Assembly (NCBI GenBank): GCA_029379385.1 | Contig: CM055605.1 | Span: 2,453,001 to 2,517,000 of the forward strand | Length of the DNA: 64,000 bases | Reading direction: 5' to 3' | Source: Quillaja saponaria | Lineage: Eukaryota; Streptophyta; Magnoliopsida; Fabales; Quillajaceae | Shown: positions 1 to 10,370 of the stretch, piece by piece | How the letters are laid out: the number at the start of each line of letters is the position of its first letter | Numbering within the stretch: position 1 is the first letter of the stretch | Notes under the pieces: generated by a model | What the model was told of the DNA's origin: nothing | Seen by the model: the letters and a program-made list of their open reading frames with translations, nothing else | Databases searched by the model: none | Translations under genes and position numbers: made by a program

Positions 1-1315
1 TTTCTTTTTCGGGTATATTTCACTTTCTTTATTTTGCAATATATTCTCTACTTATTCGGAAAATTGTAGGGAACAATTTTTTTGGTAGGTTCGGCCAAAA
101 GTAATGAACGGAAAATATGAACCACATAAAATCTTATATATTTTTATAGTACAATAAAAATCTAGGACATAGTTAGTTGTTAATTTTTCTTCTCATACAT
201 CTGTAGGCCAAGGCATGATTGAATCATTGGTCATTGAGACGACAACAAAAAAAAAATCACTAATTTAAATGAAAGATATAATTATAAACCTGTCGTGAGA
301 GTTTATTTATCTAAAGAAATATAATATAAATTTAGACTTAAATGGGCCGAATTCTAAATTTTTAGTGAGTTGAGTTAACTGGTGTCTAAATTAACTTTTA
401 TGTAACTCGACTAATTTATCTATCATATTCAATCAAAAACATTATCTATATCGAAAGTAACTAATTTAATTATCAATTTAAAAAAGATCACCTTGTTTGA
501 TTATGCCGTATGGGCAAATATTTGGGAGTGATTTTAGGTATCTATCATATTCAATCAAAAACAAACTATCTATATCGAAAGTAAAGAATTTAACTATCCT
601 GTCAAGAATAATACTTTATTTAATTATGCCATATGGGCAAACATTTGGGAATGATTTTAGGTACGCAAAAGCCAATTTCCCATTCCCCTCATTTTCTCAT
701 GCTTACATCCCTCGATCTAACCATGCATGCTACTTCCAAAGTATAAATACACCGAACCCGAGTTCTTCTTCCTCATTATTCATGCTCCCATTAATTTATT
801 ATTATTCTCACACCTAATTCTAAGATTGAAGCAGATATGGGGTAGAAAGGAAAAACTCAAATTTATGTGGATCAGATTCTTAAACAGTACGTTGGATTTT
901 CCCTTTTCTAAGATTAAGAAGATAAGGCATATTTGAAATAATTGACAAAATTAAGTACCACACATCCACATAAACAGATACCCACTGCATTCATATGTTC
1001 TCATACTATTACTTTATTAAACATGCAGAACATATTATTTTACACCAAAAAAGAGAAAAAAAAAATACAGAAATAGAAAAAATAACCAAGATATATTTAT
1101 GCAAATAAAAAGTCAACAAATTAAATTATACAAAATCACTAAAAAAAGAAAAAAAAAATGAAATTACACAAATTATAATATGTACTAGATCATTTAAATG
1201 ATTTTTGCCTCTGATTATGTATCACCTACACAATCTCCACAAATTGCTTTGATTTGAGGGATTATATATATTAATATGCACGTGCATGGCTTCGCATTGT
1301 TTTTATGCCAAACAA
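1..1315. other. Gene-free AT-rich flank
   Basis: No coding region could be supported. The stretch holds a 122-bp tandem duplication (listed separately), several A-rich runs and the 3' flank of the P450 gene. A CATGCATG motif at 722-729 is followed by TATAAATA at 742-749, but no credible reading frame follows. Confidence 0.6.
421..663. repeat. Tandem duplication, period about 122 bp
   Basis: Two adjacent diverged copies, about 421-542 and 543-663. Both begin with tatcatattcaatcaaaaac, and both end in a shared block that contains tatgggcaaa and attttaggta. Copies differ by scattered substitutions and small indels, so the duplication is not recent. No coding content. Confidence 0.8.
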
Positions 1316-2817
1316 TTAGGCTCCTCTTTCTTGAACTCTAACCGGAAATCCTCCTCTCACGGTGGCTGTAAGACCCGTTGCAAACCGTAGTTCTTTGATG
1401 GAACCCGCTACCCGGATATCAAACCGACGAACAAGGACAACTGCAACAGATTTCATTTCGGTTAGAGACATTTCTTTCCCCAAACAAACCCTAACCCCAG
1501 CTTGAAAAACCGGGTATTTAAATGGACACTCTTGGACAAACACACCGTCTTTCAACCACCTATCCGGTTTGAATTCAAGACAATCCGGACCCCAAATCCG
1601 CTCCATCCGACCCATTGCATATGGATGGTAAGTAACCCTAGTACCTTTCCGTACAAAAGTACTATCCGGTAACACATCGTCCTCTAACGAAAACTTCGAG
1701 TCGAACTGAATCGGTGGGTAAAGCCTCATACTTTCATGAACCGCCGCATTCAAATAATGCATTTCCCGCATTTGTTCAAAGCTGGCAAATTCCTGAACCG
1801 GTTTCATAACCCGGTCCAACTCGTCCCGGATCAAAGACTCAACCTCCGGGTTTTGTGACAACAAGTAAAAAAAACTAGTCAACGCGGCGGCTACAGTATC
1901 ACGACCAGCTAACAAAAAGCTAACGACAATGTCTCGTAGGTATTTGTCATCGTTCGTTGAATTCATGAATCTAGACAGAAGGTCGTTTCGTGTTAGAGAA
2001 ACCCATAATACGACGTTGCTTTATCATCTGCTCCGCCATGTCATTCACCATCCCAATTGCTTTCTTCAACTTTTTCTCCGATCCAATATTCAAAAGCCGC
2101 TTGATATTCCACACAATCGGCGACGGCGTCATTGCTCTTTCAGCGGAAAGTCTAGAAGCTTCGTCGAAAGCAACAGCAAAACCTGAGACGGGCAGTGATA
2201 ATTCAAGACAACCCGGGTCTAAACCAAACGAGAATTTACAAATGTTGTCAAAGGAAAATCGACGAAACACATCTTGTAAATCTAAAACGGTGTCGTTGGA
2301 TGAAGCCATAGCCAAAAGAGGAACGAGCCGTGACTGAATCTCATTAGTCGCCATTTGAAGGCGCGTAGGATCGAATCGATAGACTTCCGAGCTCTAAACT
2401 CGCCATTTTACGTTGAAACATCCAATGATCGCCGTCTACATTGAAGATTCCTCGGCCTAAAAGATCGCCAAGAATTGTTGAAAAAGTTTTACCTTTAGGA
2501 TAATTATCAAAATTCGTCTTGAGCATGTACTTGACGTTTTCGGGGTTCGCCGTAATGGTGTTGCCAAGTACATGAACATGAATGGTCCCAGTTGGAGAAT
2601 TTCGAAGAAGATGAACATACCAATCGGAAAGATTGTTGAATTCTTGAGCCCAAGTCGCCGTTAAGTAACTCCGGCAAACATCACAGTTACACCATGGCTT
2701 TATTCTCAAGATGAAGATCAGTAAGGAAAACAAAGAGAATATAACGGTGAAGGTGAAGAACAAGATGGAAAATATGGTGGGCATGGTTTGTACCCAAAAA
2801 GAAGACTCAAAGCTCAT
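1316..2817 (-). CDS. CYP94C1: Cytochrome P450 CYP94C1-like, interrupted by two one-base frameshifts
   Basis: Family members oxidise 12-hydroxy-JA-Ile to the 12-carboxy form in the ER and so switch off jasmonate signalling. Three consecutive frames (2817-2344, 2354-1971, 1966-1316) join into one P450 of about 499 residues, the usual length, without introns, as is normal for CYP94. The N-terminus has a hydrophobic anchor (about residues 10-38) and the CYP94C-like NLSDWYVHLLR segment. The I-helix AGRDT, the K-helix ESMR, the KPDRW motif and the heme loop FQAGVRVCLG are all present. The breaks lie near 2355-2372 and near 1980-2000. Each adds one base (or removes two), and alignment resumes at once in the next frame. 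No other damage is visible, so either a young pseudogene or a sequence error is possible. The start at 2817 is the first Met before the anchor. Confidence 0.85.
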
Positions 2818-2908
2818 ATTATTGTTTTTCTAATTGTTTTCAATAATTTGAGAGAAATAAGGAATTGGTGCAAATGAAGCTATGGAAGAAAATGGGAAGG
2901 TTAAGGCT

Positions 2909-2921
2909 TGGTATATATAAA
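2909..2921 (-). promoter_or_regulatory. TATA box of the CYP94C1-like gene
   Basis: On the minus strand this reads TTTATATATACC, about 95 bp upstream of the start codon, suggesting transcription from about 2880. Confidence 0.5.
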
Positions 2922-3135
2922 CAAGAAGATTATAGTAATGAAACAGTGGGTGTTGTTGAAAATAAAATTTTTATTTAATTTAATTTTTTGAAGGTTGACA
3001 ATTGACGGCAGAGAAATATATATATAAATATAAAACTAATAAAATTGCATGAATAAAGCGTGCGCAAATTAACAACGAGGTTTCACCGCTAATATGCGTC
3101 ATGCCTTACTTACAAGTTTGGACCGTTTTATTAAA

Positions 3136-3141
3136 CACGTG
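3136..3141. promoter_or_regulatory. G-box CACGTG upstream of the CYP94C1-like gene
   Basis: A perfect palindromic CACGTG followed by GT (plus strand) lies about 320 bp upstream of the ATG. G-boxes bind MYC2-type bHLH factors, the usual activators of jasmonate catabolic genes. Assignment rests on motif and position only. Confidence 0.4.
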
Positions 3142-4897
3142 GTCCTTTTCTTCGTGAGCAGCTGTTTTAGTCTTTTTATATTACTGTCTGATTTATTTTT
3201 TATATTTATTTAGTCTAGGTGTGGTGTGTGCGACAGATTCGGTTGTGCGACGGTGACAAGTCTTCCTTCCTGACCAAAAAAAAAATAAAAAAATGTCAAG
3301 TCTTCCTTCACGTCGGCTTATTTGCCACGTAGTCATGAGTATGACAACATCTGATTATGATTCTTTCTGATCCTTTTTAAGTTTTATTTATTTATTATTA
3401 TTATTATAAATTTTCTAACTAATAAGGCCTCGTTTATTTCAAAACCAACAAAAAAAATTAATAAAAAAAAAGAGGTACATTATATATATATATATATATA
3501 TTTCCTAATAAATAAAATTTGATGCAACAAATATATATTAATTAGTTGTTATTTTGACTGTCAACAATATTTAATTAATTAACTCTAAAAGATTTAGTCT
3601 GGTTGTTAAGATAGTGAATTCTGTTATCTCAAATCTCAATGTGAATAAATTATTTTTATCATATTAAACAAGTGATCTGATATTATTTATATATATATAT
3701 ATTATATCATTTGAACATGTTTGCCAATTAATTAATTCCTCTCCTTCTATATATCATAATGAATCATATCACTTTCGATAAAGTGGGGCTGTGGAAGCCG
3801 CACAGCCTTAATTTTCTGCGCATTTCATTTCTTCACCCAATGTTGTAGGTCGCAGATTTCTTCATGTCGGCCAAATCATAATACTAGTTCGAGTGGAAAA
3901 CAAATATTTCTTTCACATGTCATGGCTACCATCACTTTAAACATATCCTTAATTTCCATCCATATATTTTCTCCCTATATAAATATTATATTCTCAAACA
4001 TTAATTAGGGTTTACCTAAAATTAATCGAAAATTAAGGGGTTATGGCAGCCTCCGTTGTTTTGGCGGCTTGACGCCAAATGAGCCCAGGTTGAGTTTTTT
4101 TCTTTTTTCTTTTTATAAATAATAATACAAAATTGAAAACATAAGTGTTTGTGTTTGCATGCATTTGCATTTGCCTCTTAATTTTTATTTATTATAAATA
4201 TAACCATAAAATTATTTTTGCTATAAAAAAAATAAAACTGAGTCTAACTGTTACGAAAATGTGATCCTTTAAGTTTTTTTTTGTTATTTAAAAATAATTG
4301 AACTAACAAAAATGTCGTGCCATTTTTTTCTTTATAAATTGATATATTAATTTTTATTTTTCTCCATCATTTCAATAATTTTATAATATAAAACATGTAT
4401 GCATTTTTTGATAATTTATATAATAAAAAAAATATTTATGAAATCAAGGTTGCAAATTAAAATCTTTAAAAATCATTCAAACAGAACTAAAAAATAATAA
4501 TTTGACGTTTACCTAATTGTTTCAAATATAATTTGAAATCAAAAGTTAAACGGAACTAGCCTAAAAAAATTTACGTTATTATTTCGAATATGCTTTCAAA
4601 TCGAAAGTTAAATGAAACTAGCCTAAAAAGGTTGGAGTTATAGTAGTAAGAGTAATAGTACGATGTAACAAAAGTACAACAATTGTTGTTGTAACTTGCA
4701 AGTACACGTTTTTCCATAAAAAAAAAAAAGGAAGAAAAAACACAAAAGTGCAGGCCGACTTCTTTTATTGACAAACATGGTTTCAATGTTTAACATAAGC
4801 AGCCACTTCCACTAATTATGAGCTTGTCACATTATAGACACCCACTTAATTTGATTGATACAATTAAGTCCATGTCTTTATATAATTTATTCCGCCG

Positions 4898-4967
4898 CAA
4901 TTTTTATTTTCCACGTTCACAACAATAAAAAACAATTTTTATTTTCCACGTTCACAACAATAAAAAT
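4898..4967. repeat. 35-bp tandem duplication
   Basis: The unit starting caatttttattttccacg occurs twice head to tail (4898-4932 and 4933-4967), almost without mismatch, indicating a recent slippage event. Confidence 0.85.
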
Positions 4968-5008
4968 TGAGGTTAAATTATAATATATATATATTAGATT
5001 TTTTTAAT

Positions 5009-5185
5009 AGGTGTTTATAGGAGGTGTTAAATATAAAAATTTTATATTATTAATTATAATAGTTGACCATAAATTCAGTGCTGTGTAATAAATAATTTTT
5101 TATTTTTAAATATTTCAAAAAATTCAAATTTTAAAACCTATAATTATTATACCAACCTAATTTAAGTACTAGTTAAAAAAACCCA
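5009..5185. mobile_element. Putative MITE, copy 1
   Basis: An AT-rich block of about 175 bp whose left end (aggtgtttataggaggtgtt) and interior (gttgaccataaattcag) resemble blocks near 43.43 kb and 60.29 kb. It has no coding capacity. Terminal repeats are poor in this copy. Confidence 0.35.
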
Positions 5186-5192
5186 TATATAT

Positions 5193-5315
5193 TTACAAAT
5201 CAAAAAAGAATTTGAATTGTGTGTATTTAATCATAAAAGATTTTATATAGGATTACAAATCAAAAAAGAATTTGAATTGTGTGTATTTAATCATAAAAGA
5301 TTTTATATAGGATTA
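5193..5315. repeat. Perfect 60-bp tandem duplication
   Basis: A 60-bp unit beginning ttacaaatcaaaaaagaatt is repeated without mismatch (5193-5252 and 5253-5312), followed by a few bases of a third unit. The identity points to a very recent duplication or an assembly artefact. Confidence 0.9.
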
Positions 5316-6112
5316 ATTTACAACACATAATTTTCACCAAAATAAAAAATATAACTTAGCTATTAATTGACAATGAACTGTTTGACAATTTGCCAGGCTG
5401 GCAAGGACAATATAGTTTATGATTAACAACTGGCTTGATATCCATAATGTCGTCTCTGTACAATGAAACATCAATTGGGCTAGTTGGAACACGGTTTCAC
5501 TCGTGCACGCAAAAGGATTTCCCAGCCCAGCTAGCTCGTTTCTGAATAAGAAAATGGCATTTAGATCGACCCACGTATAATTTTGGTGGGATAAAATATA
5601 TTATTGCACCGACTTCTCCAATGTAAATTAATAAACTGATTACTCCAGAAGAAAAAAAAATCAAGAGCAAATTTTCTTTTTTAATGAGTTCAAATAAAAA
5701 AAAAATGTATTTAGGATTTATATGAAAAAGAAAAATATTGTGTGTTGATCTCATTTAGAAATTTTTCTTTTTTCTTATTAGTATTTTCACATTTTTTGGA
5801 TGTAAGCCTAATCTTGTCCAGATTTGAAGAGTAATATAATTATTGATCTTTTTAAAGAATTAATTTCAACACTAGAATCTAATCTTTTCTTGGATTTACA
5901 ATTCGCTTACTATTACACAAAATAAAATTCAAATCAGTTCTGTTCATTGATAAGTACTCTCTTTTATGTTCCTTTTTTATTTTTAATTGTTAATTTTCTT
6001 TGGTTTTTCATTTGAAGTGTATGGTGTGGTCAGTATATTAATATGGAGTAATCAAGAAAATAATAGACAAGTACTTTTCCTAGCAAATTGTTTAATAGCT
6101 CAAACAAATATC

Positions 6113-6146
6113 ATAAGCCCAAACCAGATACAAGCCCAGCCCAAAG
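6113..6146 (+). promoter_or_regulatory. Site II (TGGGCT/AGCCCA) cluster upstream of PRORP
   Basis: Three AGCCCA motifs lie within about 30 bp, some 170-200 bp before the ATG. Such site II clusters are common in plant promoters of growth-linked genes for RNA processing, translation and organelle biogenesis. Confidence 0.45.
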
Positions 6147-6314
6147 TCTTATCCATTTGGACTTTGAGACCGTTTAACAACTAACGACACAAACAAATTT
6201 CCCTACAGGCTCAAAGTCCGAAATGATGGACACTGAAGAAGAAAACAGTACAACACCGCCATCTAGGGTATTGAATCCATGTTTTAACACTTACCCTCGA
6301 AACTAAACCCTTCA

Positions 6315-9300
6315 ATGGATACCGAAAACCACTCCAACATTTCAAACGCAAGGAAGAAGAAGAAGAAGAAATGCAATCAAAACTCAGAAAACAAGTTCCA
6401 ATTCGACCTTAATTCTTGTTCCAAAAACAAAGATTTGCGCGGCGCTATCTCGCTTTATGGCATCGCGATTTCTCAGAATTTACGCATTTCTCAGCATCAC
6501 TTCAATTCTCTACTCTACCTCTGCTCCAATTCGGTGAAAGACCCATCATTGAAAGACTTGGCTTTAGATTACGGGTTTCGGGTATTTGATCGGATGTTAT
6601 CAATTGGTATCAATCCGAATGAAGCCTCGATTACGGCTGTTGCTAGGCTGGCCGCCGCAAAAGGGGATGGTGATTGTGCATTTGAATTGGTTAAGTCTAT
6701 GGGGAAGTATAATCTTACGCCGAGGTTGCGGACATATGATCCGGCATTGTTCTGCTTTTGTGAGAATTTGGACGCAGGAAAGGCGTATGAGGTTGAGGAA
6801 CACATGGGTGTTGCTGGTATAAGTCTAGAGGAAGCAGAAATTTCATCGCTTTTGAAGGTGAGTGCTGATACTGGTAAGGAAGAGAGGGTTTATGGATATT
6901 TGCATAAGCTCAGAAGCTCTGTAAGGTGTGTTAGTGAATCGACTGCCAAGAATATTGAGGATTGGTTTCGCAATACCAAGACTTCTGAGGTGGGTGCGCT
7001 AAATTTGGATGCAGACCGGCTCAAAGAGTTGATTTTGAGGAATGGTGGAGGCTGGCATGGGCGGGGGTGGATTGGGAAGGGGAATTGGGTTGTGCATGGA
7101 TCGAATGTTAATACAGATGGGTGTTGTTGTTCTTGTTTTCAGAAATTGGTTTGTGTTGATATTGATGACGACGAAACAGATAAGTTTGCACAGTCCGTTG
7201 CTGGGTTGGCTATGGAAAGAGAGGTCAAGGCCAATTTTAGCCAGTTCCAGGTAAGAAGATTTTGGTTTATTCACCTGTCTGTTTAATTTGTGAGTGACAG
7301 CATTGACACAAATTTAGCATTATGATGGTCTTTTATGGAATGCATATACTGACTAAACCAAGTTTGCAACAATCTGTATTTTACTATCTTCTGTAACTTG
7401 TATTGATATTTTCTCTGCCATTTTTATTGAAGGCTTGGCTGGATAAACATAATGATTATAAAGCTATAGTGGATGGAGCAAATATTGGGCTCTACCAACA
7501 AAATTTTGCAGATGGTGGATTCAGTACATCTCAGGTTGTACATCTTACTTTAGTGGTTTTCCACACGAGCCCCCCCTCCCCCAACCAAAATAAAGAAAAA
7601 AAACAAATTAGTAGGTGTAAATCAAATATTATTACTTCACCCAACTCAATTTGTTTATATCTTTTATTTTATAATAGAGCAGCTTGATTCTGTTGTGAAT
7701 GAACTGTACCATAGAAATGGAAAGAAATGGCCGCTGGTTGTTTTGCACAGCAAACGAATCCGGGGTCTTCTGGAAAATCCTTCCTGCAGCAAGCTGGTTG
7801 AGGAGTGGATAGATAAAGGTGTCCTTTATACAACACCAAGTGGCTCCAATGATGACTGGTATCTTCTCCTTTAAGCCAGATGTTTAGGTTTTAAAATCTC
7901 TAGAATTTCTTTACTAGTAAAATTTCCAATCACCTATTCCCCATGAAAATATTTCACTTTCTCCTTCAAGGTCTAAGGCACATATAAGTGACTTTCTATA
8001 AGTACACTTCCTCTTTTCATTGATTGAATCCCTGCTGTATTAATTTCCCCTCTTAATCTTCTCTCTTTGCTTTTTTAATCGTGAATTCTCCAAAATTCAG
8101 GTATTGGCTTTATGCTGCTGTAAAACTGAAGTGCTTGCTTGTGACAAATGATGAAATGAGAGATCACATTTTTGAACTCCTTGGGAGCAACTTTTTTACG
8201 AAGTGGAAAGAAAGGCATCAAGTATGTTTTTTTTAGTGCTTCTTTTGTTATCATTGGTTTCATTCTTGCTTGTTGCACATTCATTACCTTTTGTTGGGAA
8301 TCTTTCTTTGCTATTTATGGCTGTGGATGTATAATTAATTTGTAATTACTTTCTATTCGAAGCTCTCTTACCATTTTCATATTTTATACTTATATAGTCA
8401 GAACAAAATTGAAAGAAAATAATGACTAACTGTTGAACACTGAACATCTGTGATATGATGAACGTAACTAGAAAGCAGTACTAAGCGAGGCACCAAATAT
8501 AGCTCTCCTTATTTTGCTGCTACCTAAACTATAGTTCCTTGTGGAATAGTGTCTTTAATATTAAGTTCCCCAAAACATTATTGTTTTTCTTTTTTAAATA
8601 AAGAAATGGCATCTGCTTGTTATATAATGGATTATTTCCAAAATTCTAACTATTTTTACTGGTTTTGTTGTATGAGTGTTCTTTTTAAGGGCTTGACTTT
8701 TGTCACTACATTATGTTGACACTGTTTCTCAAATATGATGAAATTTGTAATCCTTTTCAAGATTTAGGTGTTCGGCTAAAAAAGTCTGTTCTGCCAAAAG
8801 TAAATGAAGGTTTAGGTGGATTGCTGTTGTTAAAGTCTTGTTTCTTGGAGAAGAATTTTATCATCTTTTATGGGCAGGAAATTACATTTGAAATTGTTGG
8901 AGACTTTTTTGACTATGCTTTTCTAGATATTTTCCAATGTTTGACAGCAAAGCAGTTGTTGTTCTATATACTCATCAAGCTAGATTTGAATTTTCTTTTC
9001 CATTTGGATGTTTAATGTGCTTTTTACACAATGTGCCAAATTTCACAAATATATTTGTGTTTTCGTCTCATCTACAGGTGAGGTATACTTTCGTTAAAGG
9101 AAACGCGAAACTGCAGATGCCACCGCCATATTCATTGGTCATCCAGGTAACATTTGTTGTAACTTATATGGCATGGTATTTGCAATTATGAGATGCATGT
9201 AGAATATACATGAACGTGCTGTTCATTTTGTGATATCCATTGGAGGTATAAGTGTTTCTATAAAGATAGTTGTATGTTCCTAACATTGTTGAGGAATGAC

Positions 9301-9745
9301 TGAGAGATAAGTTATTATGTGAGATGATATTAAGTGAGTTTGGTGCCTCAGTTTGTAAGGCCTAGTTTTTACTTTCAACTTGTTTCTTGTTTAAAAGAAT
9401 GCATAATATTTCGTGTATGTTAAGAAATGTGTTGGTTTTCAGTTCTTGAACAAAAGTTCTTAAAAGGGCATATTTTTGTTTCAGGAATCTGAAAAAGGAA
9501 CGTGGCATGTGCCTGTAGTAGGCCATAGCAATGAGGAGTCAAATAGAACCTGGCTCTGCATTACGAGGCTCAGTGCTTCTGATGCTTCCAATAATGATCT
9601 GACCAATGAGGGAAACTCGGAAAATGGTCATCTCAGCTGCAATAGTAAATCGACAAATCCTTGCCAATCAGAGAATGTTACAAATAATGGTGGACATCAT
9701 TGCTTGACAGGTAAAAGAAAAGAGAGGTCCCCATCTCCTTCCTAG
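6315..9745 (+). CDS. PRORP2: Proteinaceous RNase P, nuclear PRORP2/3 type
   Basis: A single-protein endonuclease that removes 5' leaders from pre-tRNAs. Exons: 6315-7250, 7433-7534, 7683-7858, 8101-8221, 9078-9146, 9485-9745; all phases join, giving about 554 residues (Arabidopsis PRORP2 has 528). A lysine-rich stretch at residues 14-19 and no obvious transit peptide favour the nucleus. PPR repeats fill about residues 25-220. Zinc-site cysteines lie in the CCCSC segment near the end of exon 1, with partners expected in WHVP and WLC of exon 6. The NYN metallonuclease centre is intact: Asp326 in VDGANIG, Asp403/Asp404 in SNDDWYWLYAA and Asp422 in VTNDEMRDH. The start is the first Met after the site II region. 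The third-exon acceptor is ambiguous (tandem AGs at 7677, 7679 and 7682); 7683 gives the best family match. Confidence 0.93.
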
Positions 9746-10232
9746 TAATTCTTCATAGTACTACATTGCGTCTGCTGGCTTGCATGTCATTGATATTCAG
9801 AATTACTTTTGAGTTCTGACTAGATCATACTGGAACCAGCTACCGCAACTTTTGTTCCTATTTTGTGGACTTCTATTATTCAGCACTTATAAATTGCAAT
9901 GATCTTGAAGCAATTGTAGTGCAGATCAAGTTTTTAAGTTCTTCAGTATATTTAATTTTGTGAAACATGCTTATGGGATATTCAAATAAGACACAAGCAG
10001 AAGAATTAGTGTTCTGATTTCTTTGAAGAAATGTAATGAATTAAGGATCGAAAATGGGACTTGAATGTTTTAATTATTTTCTACAATTATTATATAAACT
10101 TGAAAATAAATATCATAGTTGATACAAGTTCTTAATTAAACACACTTAATTGGCAGCCATTATTATCAATAATTCTGCCATGTACGTAATAAATAATTGA
10201 AGTTACACCAGTGCACTCTCTTGCTGCCATTC
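9746..10232. other. Convergent 3' flanks of PRORP and FAR
   Basis: About 490 bp between two stop codons on opposite strands. It holds AT-rich 3'UTR sequence of both genes. No further gene was seen. Confidence 0.6.
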
Positions 10233-10370
10233 TCAACTTTTCAAAACATATTTTACAATGCCGGATAAATGAGTGTTCATGATATAATCATCCCATTCAA
10301 TTGTCTTGGGATCAAAGTAAAACAAATCCGTCTCCACATCGCTCTCTCTTGCTGCCATTCTTAATTTTTC
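10216..10370. repeat. Short direct repeat spanning the FAR stop codon
   Basis: A segment of about 27 bp (ctctcttgctgccattct and following bases) occurs at 10216-10242 and 10344-10370. The right copy encodes part of the last FAR exon (EKLRMAARE). The left copy contains the stop codon of that exon, in another frame. Confidence 0.7.

Larger units (their letters stand above)
2922..6100. other. Intergenic, AT-rich, no gene seen
   Basis: Between the divergent CYP94C1-like and PRORP genes. It contains a (TA)n run at about 3480-3500, a small hairpin TTTGGCG/CGCCAAA at 4060-4078, a 35-bp and a 60-bp tandem duplication and a putative MITE (listed separately). Open frames here are short and biased in composition. 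Confidence 0.6.

Noticed and set aside
722..936. RY-type CATGCATG and TATAAATA followed by short open frames
   Set aside because: The frames are short, overlap each other and resemble no protein family; promoter-like motifs alone do not support a gene.
4060..4078. Hairpin TTTGGCG-CGCCAAA
   Set aside because: A seven-base stem in AT-rich DNA with no neighbouring gene; expected by chance.
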